Shown here: positions 1 through 7,048 of the stretch, in pieces
Numbering within the stretch: the first letter of the stretch is position 1
Layout of the letters: every line of letters starts with the position of its first letter
Source of the DNA: CAZDEK01 sp964504625
GTDB lineage: Bacteria > Patescibacteriota > Saccharimonadia > CAILAD01 > GCA-016700035
Assembly (NCBI GenBank): GCA_964504625.1
Contig: CAZDEK010000031.1
Coordinates: forward strand, 1-9,357
DNA length: 9,357 nt
Reading direction: 5' to 3'
The notes under the pieces: generated by a model
Seen by the model: the letters and a program-made list of their open reading frames with translations, nothing else
What the model was told of the DNA's origin: nothing
Databases searched by the model: none
Position numbers and translations under genes: made by a program

Positions 1-35
1 CCTTTGGTGGCGAATGAAGCAAATCCTGAATTCAT
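1..35 (-). CDS. Possible start of a further gene downstream of recG (partial, unrecognised)
   Basis: An ATG at 35-33 on the minus strand opens a frame that stays open to the window edge, giving MNSGFASFATK. It lies 6 nt after the recG stop, the spacing expected for the next gene of a tyrS-recG operon. There is no Shine-Dalgarno sequence in front of it, and eleven codons are too few to judge coding character. I do not recognise the peptide. It may be a chance open frame in the sequence downstream of recG. Confidence 0.22.
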   Translation of the reverse strand, partial: MNSGFASFATK

Positions 36-41
36 GGGTTT

Positions 42-2081
42 CTAGTCGAGCGAAGTGACAGCCTTGAGTCGGTTTATCACTTCGAGCGTCTGGGGATATT
101 CTACAATGCTTTCGCTTTTCTGGAAAGTATCGACGGCGGCTCGGGCTTTCTCGAGAGCAGCAACGTCAGTCAGAGTGGCAAAGCGTAAATCCACGATGCC
201 AGACTGGCGAGTACCAAATCTTTGACCAGCCCCTCGAGTCTCGAGATCAAGCTGAGCCAAGCGAAACCCATCGCTGGTGCGCTCCATAGCACGCAGCCGG
301 TCAGGCGCTTCATGAGCACCAGGCGAGACGAAGAGATAACAATAGGCCTGCAAGCTACTCCGCCCGACCCGACCGCGCAGCTGATGGAGCGAAGCGAGAC
401 CAAAGCGCTCAGCTGACTCGATCAGCATAACCGTGGCATTATCAGCATGAACACCAACTTCGATTACCGTAGTGGAAACGAGGATATCGATCTGGCCAGT
501 AATAAATCGCTGCATAATCCCTGACTTTTCATCGGCTGAGAGCTTGCCGTGCAAGAGCGCAATATGGCGGTGCTGAAACACTGTACGTTGGAGTTTCTCA
601 AACTCGGTGGTGACAGCCTTAATGCCAGTAACATCGCTCTCGTCGATAGCTGGACAAACGATGTAGGCCTGCTGCCCCTGCGTGATCAATCGGTCGATAT
701 CAGCGTACACACGTTCGCGATCGCTTTCTTGGACCACTTCCGTGACGGGCGGCTTCCGACCAGGCGGCAAGTCTCGCAAGATAGAGATGTCCAGATCGCC
801 ATAAACCACGAGTGCTAGCGTCCGTGGAATCGGCGTGGCGGTCATGGTCAGTACATGCGGCAATCGACCCGCCTTGTCCTTGAGGGCCAAGCGCTGATTC
901 ACGCCAAAGCGATGCTGCTCATCAACCACGACCAGCGCCAATTCGTTAAATTCTGTTCCTTTCGTGAGTAATGCTTGGGTACCAATAACGAGAGGAACGC
1001 TACCGTCAGCCAATCCAGCGCGGACATCTCGTTTGCGAGCAGCGGAAAGCGAGCTCGTCAGAAGCTCAACCCTTACCTGCCAAGGAGATAACAGCTCACG
1101 AAATGATGCCAAGTGCTGCCCCGCCAATACTTCAGTCGGCACCATCACCGCCACCTGTTTACCGGCTCGGATAGCCATCAAGGCCGCAAAGGCAGCAACG
1201 ACCGTCTTCCCCGACCCCACATCACCCTCCAAGAGTCGACTCATTGGATGCGGGTGTTCGAGATCACGCAAAATTTCCCAGGCCGTCTGACGCTGTGAAT
1301 TCGTCAGCACGTATGGTAAGCTCGCCACAAATTCCTTTGCCAATTTCTCATCAAATGGTATTGGCAAACCTGGTTCTGTCCGCAACTGCGCTCGCAATAC
1401 ATCACTCGTCAGCATGTGGAGAAACAGCTCCGCGAAACTCATGCGTGCCTGCGCCTGCGCCAATCGCTGACTGCTCGTTGGCTGATGCAGCTCGCGCACG
1501 GCCGCCGCTCGACTCAATAAGCCCTGACGTTTGATAACTGGTTCTGGTAACTCATCAACGAGTGTATCAACAACATCGATGGCCTGCGCGACCAAGGATC
1601 TGAGTAACTTCGAGGTTATCTTGGCCGATTCAGGATACACAGGAACAATCCGCCCAGCCTTATCCTGTGAATCCGGCCGCTCAAAAGCTGGCTGCACAAT
1701 GCCAAAACTACCCTGCGCGTATTTGAGCTCACCGATAAAGAAGTATTCTTCGCCCTGCTTGAGCTGCTGCAAAATGAAAGGTGCATTAAACCAGGTGAGC
1801 TTCAGCGAACCGGTTGCATCTGCCACAATCACCTCTATGATCGTCATGCTTTTCCGCTTGTGACTACGTCGCATGCCAATATGTTCGACCGTGGCGCGGA
1901 GGGCGACTCGTCCCGGTCGCAGACTGGCTATCGGCTGTACCGCCGAATAGTCCTCATAGCGACGCGGAAAATAGTTCAGTACGTCATTGATAGTTTCAAG
2001 GCCAAGCTTTGCTAGCTCACGACGCAACACATCGCCCACACCATTCAGTCGGGCAAGTTGAGTATCAAGTCGCAGGGTCAT
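42..2081 (-). CDS. recG: ATP-dependent DNA helicase RecG
   Basis: RecG is a cytoplasmic superfamily 2 helicase that binds branched DNA, drives branch migration and fork reversal, and helps restart stalled forks and resolve recombination intermediates. The 679-residue protein has the usual family length. An N-terminal OB-fold wedge region (about 55-135) includes a helix-hairpin-helix-like start (LARLNGVG, 9-16). The helicase core shows Walker A GDVGSGKT (286-293), the DEQH box (387-390), TATP motif III (414-417), the VIEVGV segment (539-544) and QLRGRVGR motif VI (567-574). A TRG-type C-terminal segment ends in GTRQSG (623-628). Two conserved spots deviate: VHADNA (544-549) where VDVPNA is usual, and GAGQRFG before TRQSG. 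The start codon overlaps the tyrS stop as ATGA, with no clear Shine-Dalgarno site, so translation is probably coupled to tyrS. Identification is secure; that the protein is active is inferred from the intact catalytic motifs. Confidence 0.97.
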   Translation of the reverse strand: MTLRLDTQLARLNGVGDVLRRELAKLGLETINDVLNYFPRRYEDYSAVQPIASLRPGRVALRATVEHIGMRRSHKRKSMTIIEVIVADATGSLKLTWFNAPFILQQLKQGEEYFFIGELKYAQGSFGIVQPAFERPDSQDKAGRIVPVYPESAKITSKLLRSLVAQAIDVVDTLVDELPEPVIKRQGLLSRAAAVRELHQPTSSQRLAQAQARMSFAELFLHMLTSDVLRAQLRTEPGLPIPFDEKLAKEFVASLPYVLTNSQRQTAWEILRDLEHPHPMSRLLEGDVGSGKTVVAAFAALMAIRAGKQVAVMVPTEVLAGQHLASFRELLSPWQVRVELLTSSLSAARKRDVRAGLADGSVPLVIGTQALLTKGTEFNELALVVVDEQHRFGVNQRLALKDKAGRLPHVLTMTATPIPRTLALVVYGDLDISILRDLPPGRKPPVTEVVQESDRERVYADIDRLITQGQQAYIVCPAIDESDVTGIKAVTTEFEKLQRTVFQHRHIALLHGKLSADEKSGIMQRFITGQIDILVSTTVIEVGVHADNATVMLIESAERFGLASLHQLRGRVGRSSLQAYCYLFVSPGAHEAPDRLRAMERTSDGFRLAQLDLETRGAGQRFGTRQSGIVDLRFATLTDVAALEKARAAVDTFQKSESIVEYPQTLEVINRLKAVTSLD

Positions 2082-3265
2082 ACTTTGAGGCGTACGTAGC
2101 GACGCTTGCCAAGCTGCGCTACCATGCCTGATGCTAGCTTCAGGTCTTCGATGGTTGTTACCACTTCGCCTTCGAGACGCACACCACCCTGTTCAATGAG
2201 GCGCCGGATCTCGGACTTGGTTACCCCAAAGGCGTTAGCGAGCAAACCCACCGGGTCAGCTAATTCCTTATCATCCGCTTTATACTCGTCCATTTCTTGC
2301 GGTGTCTCACCCTCGCGAAACTGCTTATTCCAGGCCGCTTCAGCTGCGAGTGCCGTCCTCTCGCCATGATAGCGGGCCACAATTTCCCGCGCTAAGCTCG
2401 CCTTTGTGTCTCGTGGATTCGCCCCAGCCGCCATATCCTTTTCGACAGCGGCGATCACATCAGCGGGCACATCAGTCGCTAACCGATAGTAATGGGGAAT
2501 CAGCTCGTCATGAATTGCCATCAGCTTGCCATACATATCCACGGGCGTATCGGTAATGAAGACACAGTTCGGCTGACTTTTACTCATCTTCCGCCCATCG
2601 GTACCGACCAGTAGCTCAGTGACGAGAACCGATTGCGGTCGCTGCCCAGCACGCTTCTGCAAGGTTCGGCCAGCCATCATATTAAAGAGTTGATCATTAC
2701 CGCCCAGCTCAACATCTGCCCGTAACGCCACTGAATCATAACCCTGCATAATTGGATAGAGAAACTCCTGCAGCCCGATCGGTTTCCCACTTTCAAAGCG
2801 CTGTCGGAAGTTATCACGTTCAATCATCTGGGCAACTTTAAACTCGCTCGCCAGCTCCAGCACATCAAGAAAATCCAATTTCTTCAACCATTCAGAGTTG
2901 TAGCGAATCTCAGCTTTCTCCAGATCAACGATCTGACCAATCTGCTTGAGATAGTGCTTCATATTGGTAGTAACCGCATCGCGCGACAACTGCTGGCGCT
3001 CAGAATCCTTATCAGAAGCATCGCCGATCATAGCAGTATAATCACCAATTAAGATAATTACTTGATGACCTAGCTCCTGAAAAGCCCGTAGCTTCCAATA
3101 CACAACCGCGTGCCCAATATGAATCCGATCACCCGTTGGATCAATGCCAAACTTCACCCGCAGTTTCTTGCCACTTTTCAGGAGTTTTTCAAGCTCATCG
3201 CGGACAATAACATCCTCGACACCTCGTGTCAGTAAGTCGGTCATCATCTGATCGGATTTTGTCAT
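2078..3265 (-). CDS. tyrS: Tyrosyl-tRNA synthetase
   Basis: This class I aminoacyl-tRNA synthetase activates tyrosine with ATP and charges tRNA-Tyr in the cytoplasm. The 395-residue protein has a Rossmann catalytic domain with the HIGH signature HIGH (49-52) after GIDPTG (40-45), and an intact KMSKS loop (226-230). The segment QGYDSVALRADVELGGNDQ (174-192) fits the tyrosine pocket and the dimer region of the TyrZ-like branch rather than the tryptophan enzyme. An S4 RNA-binding domain (about 345-393, SEIRRLIEQGGVRLEGE) closes the protein and would contact the tRNA. The start chosen is the first ATG after a -10-like element six bases upstream. Two in-frame methionines at 7 and 8 are alternatives, but neither has a better ribosome site. 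It is first in an operon with recG, with a 4-nt overlap. Ends in TGA, which supports the standard genetic code here. Confidence 0.97.
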   Translation of the reverse strand: MTKSDQMMTDLLTRGVEDVIVRDELEKLLKSGKKLRVKFGIDPTGDRIHIGHAVVYWKLRAFQELGHQVIILIGDYTAMIGDASDKDSERQQLSRDAVTTNMKHYLKQIGQIVDLEKAEIRYNSEWLKKLDFLDVLELASEFKVAQMIERDNFRQRFESGKPIGLQEFLYPIMQGYDSVALRADVELGGNDQLFNMMAGRTLQKRAGQRPQSVLVTELLVGTDGRKMSKSQPNCVFITDTPVDMYGKLMAIHDELIPHYYRLATDVPADVIAAVEKDMAAGANPRDTKASLAREIVARYHGERTALAAEAAWNKQFREGETPQEMDEYKADDKELADPVGLLANAFGVTKSEIRRLIEQGGVRLEGEVVTTIEDLKLASGMVAQLGKRRYVRLKV

Positions 3266-3271
3266 GATCCC

Positions 3272-3301
3272 AGTGTATCAGATAGCGAGAGTCACTCGCA
3301 A
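3272..3301 (-). promoter_or_regulatory. Predicted tyrS promoter, leaderless geometry
   Basis: On the minus strand an extended -10 element TGATACACT lies at 3280-3272 (hexamer TACACT at 3277-3272). A -35-like TTGCGA lies at 3301-3296 with an 18-nt spacer. Only GGGATC separates the hexamer from the tyrS ATG, so a start site 6-8 nt downstream would fall on or next to the start codon. Each hexamer matches consensus at 4 of 6 bases, so this is a reasonable prediction but not proof. Confidence 0.5.
3285..3299. repeat. Short inverted repeat inside the tyrS promoter spacer
   Basis: GCGAG and CTCGC form a perfect 5-bp inverted repeat around a 5-nt centre. It lies between, and partly over, the predicted -35 and -10 elements of tyrS, where a bound repressor would block polymerase. 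It could equally be chance: five base pairs is short, and I see no T-box-like leader, for which there is no room. Confidence 0.25.
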
Positions 3302-3311
3302 AACCGAAATC

Positions 3312-3334
3312 TGCATGCACGACATAGGTATCGT
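3312..3334. promoter_or_regulatory. Palindromic elements in the tyrS/penicillin-binding protein divergent region
   Basis: The 8-bp perfect palindrome TGCATGCA (3312-3319) is followed directly by an imperfect dyad ACGA-N8-TCGT (3319-3334). The dyad reaches the position where the -35 of the plus-strand promoter should be, and no good -35 is visible there. Placement between two divergent promoters is suggestive of an operator, but the elements are short and unmatched to any factor I know. Confidence 0.2.
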
Positions 3335-3351
3335 AGTTAGAGTAGGAATTT

Positions 3352-3360
3352 TGGTATAAT
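3352..3360 (+). promoter_or_regulatory. Predicted promoter of the penicillin-binding protein gene (extended -10)
   Basis: TGGTATAAT is a perfect extended -10 (TGn plus consensus TATAAT). There is no convincing -35 at 16-18 nt upstream, which extended -10 promoters can dispense with. Twelve bases separate it from the ATG at 3373. Initiation near A3367 would leave a leader of about 6 nt and would cut off the AGGA (3361-3364) that otherwise looks like a Shine-Dalgarno site 8 nt before the start. Confidence 0.7.
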
Positions 3361-3372
3361 AGGAACACTTGT

Positions 3373-6000
3373 ATGGCACGTAAATTTGCCAAAAACCGCC
3401 CCCGACGGGTAGTGCATCGCTCAGAGAGCCGACACCCCGAGGCGGCTAAGCTTCAAACCGCCGCCCGTTCGAGCGCGACGGGTTGGTCTCGTTTACATCC
3501 CAAACACCTCTGGGCTGCGATGATCTCACCAAAAGGACGACGCATTATAGCTGCCGTTGCTGCAGGCACCTTCCTCCTCTTCCTCGGCCTTTTTTTGTGG
3601 ATTGCCAAAGATCTGCCTAGCCCAAATAAGATCAACTCAAAAATCTCCGCCCAAACGACCAAGCTCTATGACCGCACTGGTCAAACAGTCCTCGTCGAGA
3701 TATACGGCGATAAAAACCGCTCAGTTGTGAATCTAGACCAGATCCCCGTTAACTGTCGTAATGCAACGATCGCCCTCGAAGACAAGAACTTTTACAAGCA
3801 GGGTGCCTTCTCGGTCGCCGGCATTGGCCGGGCGTTGACTGGCGTGGTCTTTAAAGACCCTTCCAAAGGTGGTGGCTCAACCATTACGCAGCAGTATGTG
3901 AAGAATGCCTTCCTGACGAGTGAACGGACGTGGACACGTAAATTTAAGGAAATCATCCTCGCCATTCAGATAGAACTTCTCTATAAGAAGGATGACATCC
4001 TCAAACTTTACTTGAATGAGATCCCATATGGTTCGACGGCTTATGGCATTCAAGCCGCTGCAAAAACGTATTATTCAAAAGATGCCAAGGATCTAACGCT
4101 CGGCGAGTGCACCACGCTTGCCTCGATGCCACAGGCACCAAGCTACTACAGCCGGAATAAAGAAGCTCTCGCGGCCCGTCAGTCAGTCGCTCTCGATAAT
4201 ATGGTAGAGCAGGGCTATATTTCGCAAGAGCAAGCTGATGCTGCAAAAGCCGAGAATGCCGTAGCCAGCATGAAAATGAATAACTTTGCGGCGAACGTCA
4301 TCGCGCCACACTTCGTGCAATACGTTCGCGCGCAGCTAGAAGATAAGTACGGTGTCAAACGGGTCAACGAAGGTGGACTCAAGGTGATTACCAGTCTCGA
4401 CTTGTCCAAGCAAAAAATTGCTGAAGATGCTGTTAAGAACAACATAGCCGGCGTGCGCAAGTATGGTGGTAGCAATGCCGCCCTCGTCTCAGAAGATGTT
4501 CAGAGCGGCGAGATGCTCGCCATGGTAGGCAGCTATGACTATAACGACCCGAACGTAGGTAACTTTAATGTCGCTGCTGCCAATCGCCAGCCAGGCTCTA
4601 GCTTCAAACCAATCGTCTACGCCACACTCTTCAAAGGCAACTGGGGACCAGGTTCCACCGTGTATGATGTCCAGACTGACTTCGGTGGTGGTTATAAACC
4701 GAAGAACTACACCGGTCGCTTTTACGGTGCTCAATCAATTCGCACCGCGCTCTCTAGCTCACTCAATATTCCGGCCGTCAAAGCGCTCTATATAGCTGGC
4801 ATCGGTAATACCATCCAAACCGCTAATGACCTGGGCATCACCACATTCACGAAAGATGATCAAAGTCGACTTGGCCTTTCAATGGCGCTGGGAGCTGGCG
4901 AAGTCAAGCTGACCGAAATGGTGAATGCCTTTACTGCCTTCCCGTCTGGCGGTGAAATCCGGAAACAAGTAACTGTGTTATCAATCACCGACTCAACTGG
5001 TAAGGTAATTGAAAAAAATACGGCTGATGAGAATAAAGCCAAACAAGTACTTGACCCGCAAGTCTCATGGGAAATCAACTCTATTCTGTCAGACAATCAA
5101 GCGCGCTGCTCGCTTGGTGTCTTCTCATGTAATAACCCACTCACACTGCGGGGTAAGACAGTCGCGGCTAAAACTGGTACCACTGAAGACTACAAGGACG
5201 CCTGGACCATGGGCTACACAAAGCGAACGGTTACGGGCGTCTGGGCTGGCAATAACGACAACAAGCCTATGACCCAAGCAGCCTCAATCGTGTCAGCGCC
5301 AATTTGGCAAGAATACATGTCGAAAGCTACCGCCAGCGAACCAAATGAGCAATTTGACAAACCGTCAGGGCTCAAGCAGGTCACCCTTGATGCGGACACT
5401 GGAAAATCACCAAACTCAGCCACCCGCAAGCAACGCACCGATTTCTTCGCTGCATGGTATAAGCCAGTCGGCAACGCCACAACCGCTTCGGGCAAAATCA
5501 ACAAACTCGACGGTAAGCTTGCAACCGAATGTACCCCATCGGATGCCCTGCAAGACGTAACAGCTAACACAGTTTCAGCTGAGATCCCAGCAACCGATAT
5601 ATCCTATCCGCGCTGGCAACCTCCAGTGGCGGCTTGGGCGGCCAGCCAAGGTTTAGCTGCTGGAGCTGGCGGCGCGCTACCCTCTGAAAAGAGTACTATG
5701 CATAGCTGCTCTGACTCGAAACCAGCTGCGATAATCAATGTGACGCCTTCATCTGGTAGCAACTTTTTGGTAACAGCTGCTGTCACCAGCGGCACTAATC
5801 CAGCCAATAAGCTTGTCTACCTGATTAACGATCAGGAGTATACCAGTCAACAAATTGGCGGTAGTGGTGTCTACCCGCTCGCGATTCAACCCAACATTGC
5901 CGGCCCGATTAAAATTCAAGTCAAGGTTGTTGACTCAGTCCTCTATGCAAGCCTTTCAAATGCCGTGACGGTAGTCTCCACCAGTGGCGGGCAAGACTAG
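3373..6000 (+). CDS. Bifunctional class A penicillin-binding protein (GT51 transglycosylase / transpeptidase)
   Basis: This enzyme polymerises lipid II into glycan strands and cross-links the stem peptides on the outer face of the membrane. Domains in order: a basic cytoplasmic tail (1-56); one membrane anchor (about 57-78); a GT51 domain with catalytic Glu136 (EDKNFY), GGSTITQQ (167-174), RKFKEIILA (189-197) and YLNEIPYGS (213-221); then the transpeptidase with SSFK (Ser409 nucleophile, Lys412), SLN (463-465) and KTG (600-602). A tail (about 745-875) rich in Ala, Ser and Pro ends in an Ig-like beta fold with LVYLINDQEY and IKIQVKVVDS. At 875 residues it is longer than many family members. 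After the catalytic Glu it reads QGAFS where HGxxD-like residues are common. The ATG chosen follows the predicted promoter; Met50 would remove the basic tail. No partner genes are adjacent. The generic names ponA or mrcA could apply; I assign none. Confidence 0.95.
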   Translation: MARKFAKNRPRRVVHRSESRHPEAAKLQTAARSSATGWSRLHPKHLWAAMISPKGRRIIAAVAAGTFLLFLGLFLWIAKDLPSPNKINSKISAQTTKLYDRTGQTVLVEIYGDKNRSVVNLDQIPVNCRNATIALEDKNFYKQGAFSVAGIGRALTGVVFKDPSKGGGSTITQQYVKNAFLTSERTWTRKFKEIILAIQIELLYKKDDILKLYLNEIPYGSTAYGIQAAAKTYYSKDAKDLTLGECTTLASMPQAPSYYSRNKEALAARQSVALDNMVEQGYISQEQADAAKAENAVASMKMNNFAANVIAPHFVQYVRAQLEDKYGVKRVNEGGLKVITSLDLSKQKIAEDAVKNNIAGVRKYGGSNAALVSEDVQSGEMLAMVGSYDYNDPNVGNFNVAAANRQPGSSFKPIVYATLFKGNWGPGSTVYDVQTDFGGGYKPKNYTGRFYGAQSIRTALSSSLNIPAVKALYIAGIGNTIQTANDLGITTFTKDDQSRLGLSMALGAGEVKLTEMVNAFTAFPSGGEIRKQVTVLSITDSTGKVIEKNTADENKAKQVLDPQVSWEINSILSDNQARCSLGVFSCNNPLTLRGKTVAAKTGTTEDYKDAWTMGYTKRTVTGVWAGNNDNKPMTQAASIVSAPIWQEYMSKATASEPNEQFDKPSGLKQVTLDADTGKSPNSATRKQRTDFFAAWYKPVGNATTASGKINKLDGKLATECTPSDALQDVTANTVSAEIPATDISYPRWQPPVAAWAASQGLAAGAGGALPSEKSTMHSCSDSKPAAIINVTPSSGSNFLVTAAVTSGTNPANKLVYLINDQEYTSQQIGGSGVYPLAIQPNIAGPIKIQVKVVDSVLYASLSNAVTVVSTSGGQD

Positions 6001-6014
6001 GCATCCATCAGCAA

Positions 6015-6030
6015 TCAGTCACTGGACTGA
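6015..6030. repeat. Hairpin in the convergent spacer, possible weak terminator (first)
   Basis: TCAGTC and GACTGA form a perfect 6-bp stem with the loop ACTG, starting 14 nt after the penicillin-binding protein stop. No T-tract follows on either strand, so it is not a standard intrinsic terminator. It may mark a 3' end trimmed or terminated by another route. Confidence 0.3.
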
Positions 6031-6052
6031 CCTACCGTAGTATCATCAAGGT

Positions 6053-6068
6053 CTCATGCAATCATGAG
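6053..6068. repeat. Hairpin in the convergent spacer, possible weak terminator (second)
   Basis: CTCATG and CATGAG form a perfect 6-bp stem with the loop CAAT, 7 nt beyond the stop of the minus-strand yacL-like gene. Like its neighbour it lacks a T-tract in either direction. Each hairpin lies closest to a different one of the two convergent genes, which fits a back-to-back 3'-end role, but this is inference. Confidence 0.3.
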
Positions 6069-6075
6069 CAGCAAG

Positions 6076-7044
6076 CTACTTTGAGCGAGCTGGCTTCAGG
6101 TGCGCTTTGCGGGCTGTTTTTGGTTGCGTCTTAGGAGCTGCAAAGATCATCTTGCCGGCCACCGTCTGGAAAATACGTGTCACCTCAGTTGTGACTTCCT
6201 TCCCGATCAGCTTATCGCCTCCCTCGACTACAATCATAGTCCCGTCCTCTAAATAGCCAACGCCCTGATTTTTTTCTTTGCCTGGCTGCACAACTTTGAC
6301 GACCATTTCCTCGCCTGGCAATACGACTGCTCGAAGAGCTTGCGATAGTTCATTAATATTCAGCACTCTCACTGACTCGATGGTTGCTACTCGATTGAGG
6401 TTATAGTCAGTCGTCAGAATATCGGTCTTAAATTTTTTGGCCAGATAGACCAGCTTATGATCAACTTCTTTCACCTTGTCTGGGTTATCTTCCACGATAT
6501 CTATTTCTACGGCATCGTTCTGACGGAGAGCATTGAGCATCTCGAGTCCACGACGACCGCGGCTGCGCCGCATCGAGTCATCAGAATCTGCAATGTTTTG
6601 CAGCTCAGCTAAGACAAAGCGCGGCACCAGGAGCTTACCTGGCACAAAGCCAGTGGCAGCAATATCGGCAATGCGTCCGTCGATGATAGCCGAAGTGTCG
6701 ACTAAAATCTTATTCTTTTTGCTGACGGGCGTGGCGCTAGATCGAGCAGCCCCAACTTCTGAGAGCTTAGGGAATAGATTACTTACAAATCGGTGCTGCT
6801 GATAAAACACTTCAGCCATTGCGATTGCAGCCATAAGCGTGATCGTAATCGGCAATATCGAATCGTATGGCGTTGGCAACTTACTAATCGGAATTGAGAT
6901 CAAGACACCCGCCAAGGCACCGACAACAAAGCCGATTGTTGTGAGCAACAGCTTCTGAAAATTTAACCGCATTAATCGTAGAGCGATATAACACACGATC
7001 AGTACCGCGATTGCGACGGTGGGAATAATGAATGAATACGTCAT
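6076..7044 (-). CDS. yacL: YacL-like membrane-anchored PIN-TRAM domain protein
   Basis: This family combines an N-terminal membrane region, a PIN nuclease-like domain and a C-terminal TRAM RNA-binding domain; its exact role is unsettled, and RNA processing at the membrane is inferred. The 322-residue protein has three likely membrane segments (about 6-24, 32-53, 64-83). The PIN domain shows the expected acidic residues: Asp116 and Asp122 (LVDTSAIIDGRI), Glu147 (VLAELQ), Asp195 (EVDHK) and Asp213 (TTDYN), so metal-dependent cleavage is plausible. The TRAM region covers about 240-300 (GVGYLEDGTMIVVEGG), followed by a Lys/Arg-rich tail. The start at 7044 is preferred over an in-frame ATG at 7251: it begins right at the first membrane segment and has AAAGGAAG upstream, while the longer form would run deep into radA. 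It sits 4 nt after radA, the position yacL holds in the Bacillus clpC cluster, but without disA in between. Confidence 0.92.
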   Translation of the reverse strand: MTYSFIIPTVAIAVLIVCYIALRLMRLNFQKLLLTTIGFVVGALAGVLISIPISKLPTPYDSILPITITLMAAIAMAEVFYQQHRFVSNLFPKLSEVGAARSSATPVSKKNKILVDTSAIIDGRIADIAATGFVPGKLLVPRFVLAELQNIADSDDSMRRSRGRRGLEMLNALRQNDAVEIDIVEDNPDKVKEVDHKLVYLAKKFKTDILTTDYNLNRVATIESVRVLNINELSQALRAVVLPGEEMVVKVVQPGKEKNQGVGYLEDGTMIVVEGGDKLIGKEVTTEVTRIFQTVAGKMIFAAPKTQPKTARKAHLKPARSK

Positions 7045-7048
7045 GAGA

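Noticed and set aside
42..2081. Several plus-strand open frames of 60-110 codons over recG
   Set aside because: They lie antisense to a gene with full family motifs and encode arginine-, serine- and proline-rich, unrecognisable peptides; likewise for similar frames over tyrS, radA and the penicillin-binding protein gene.
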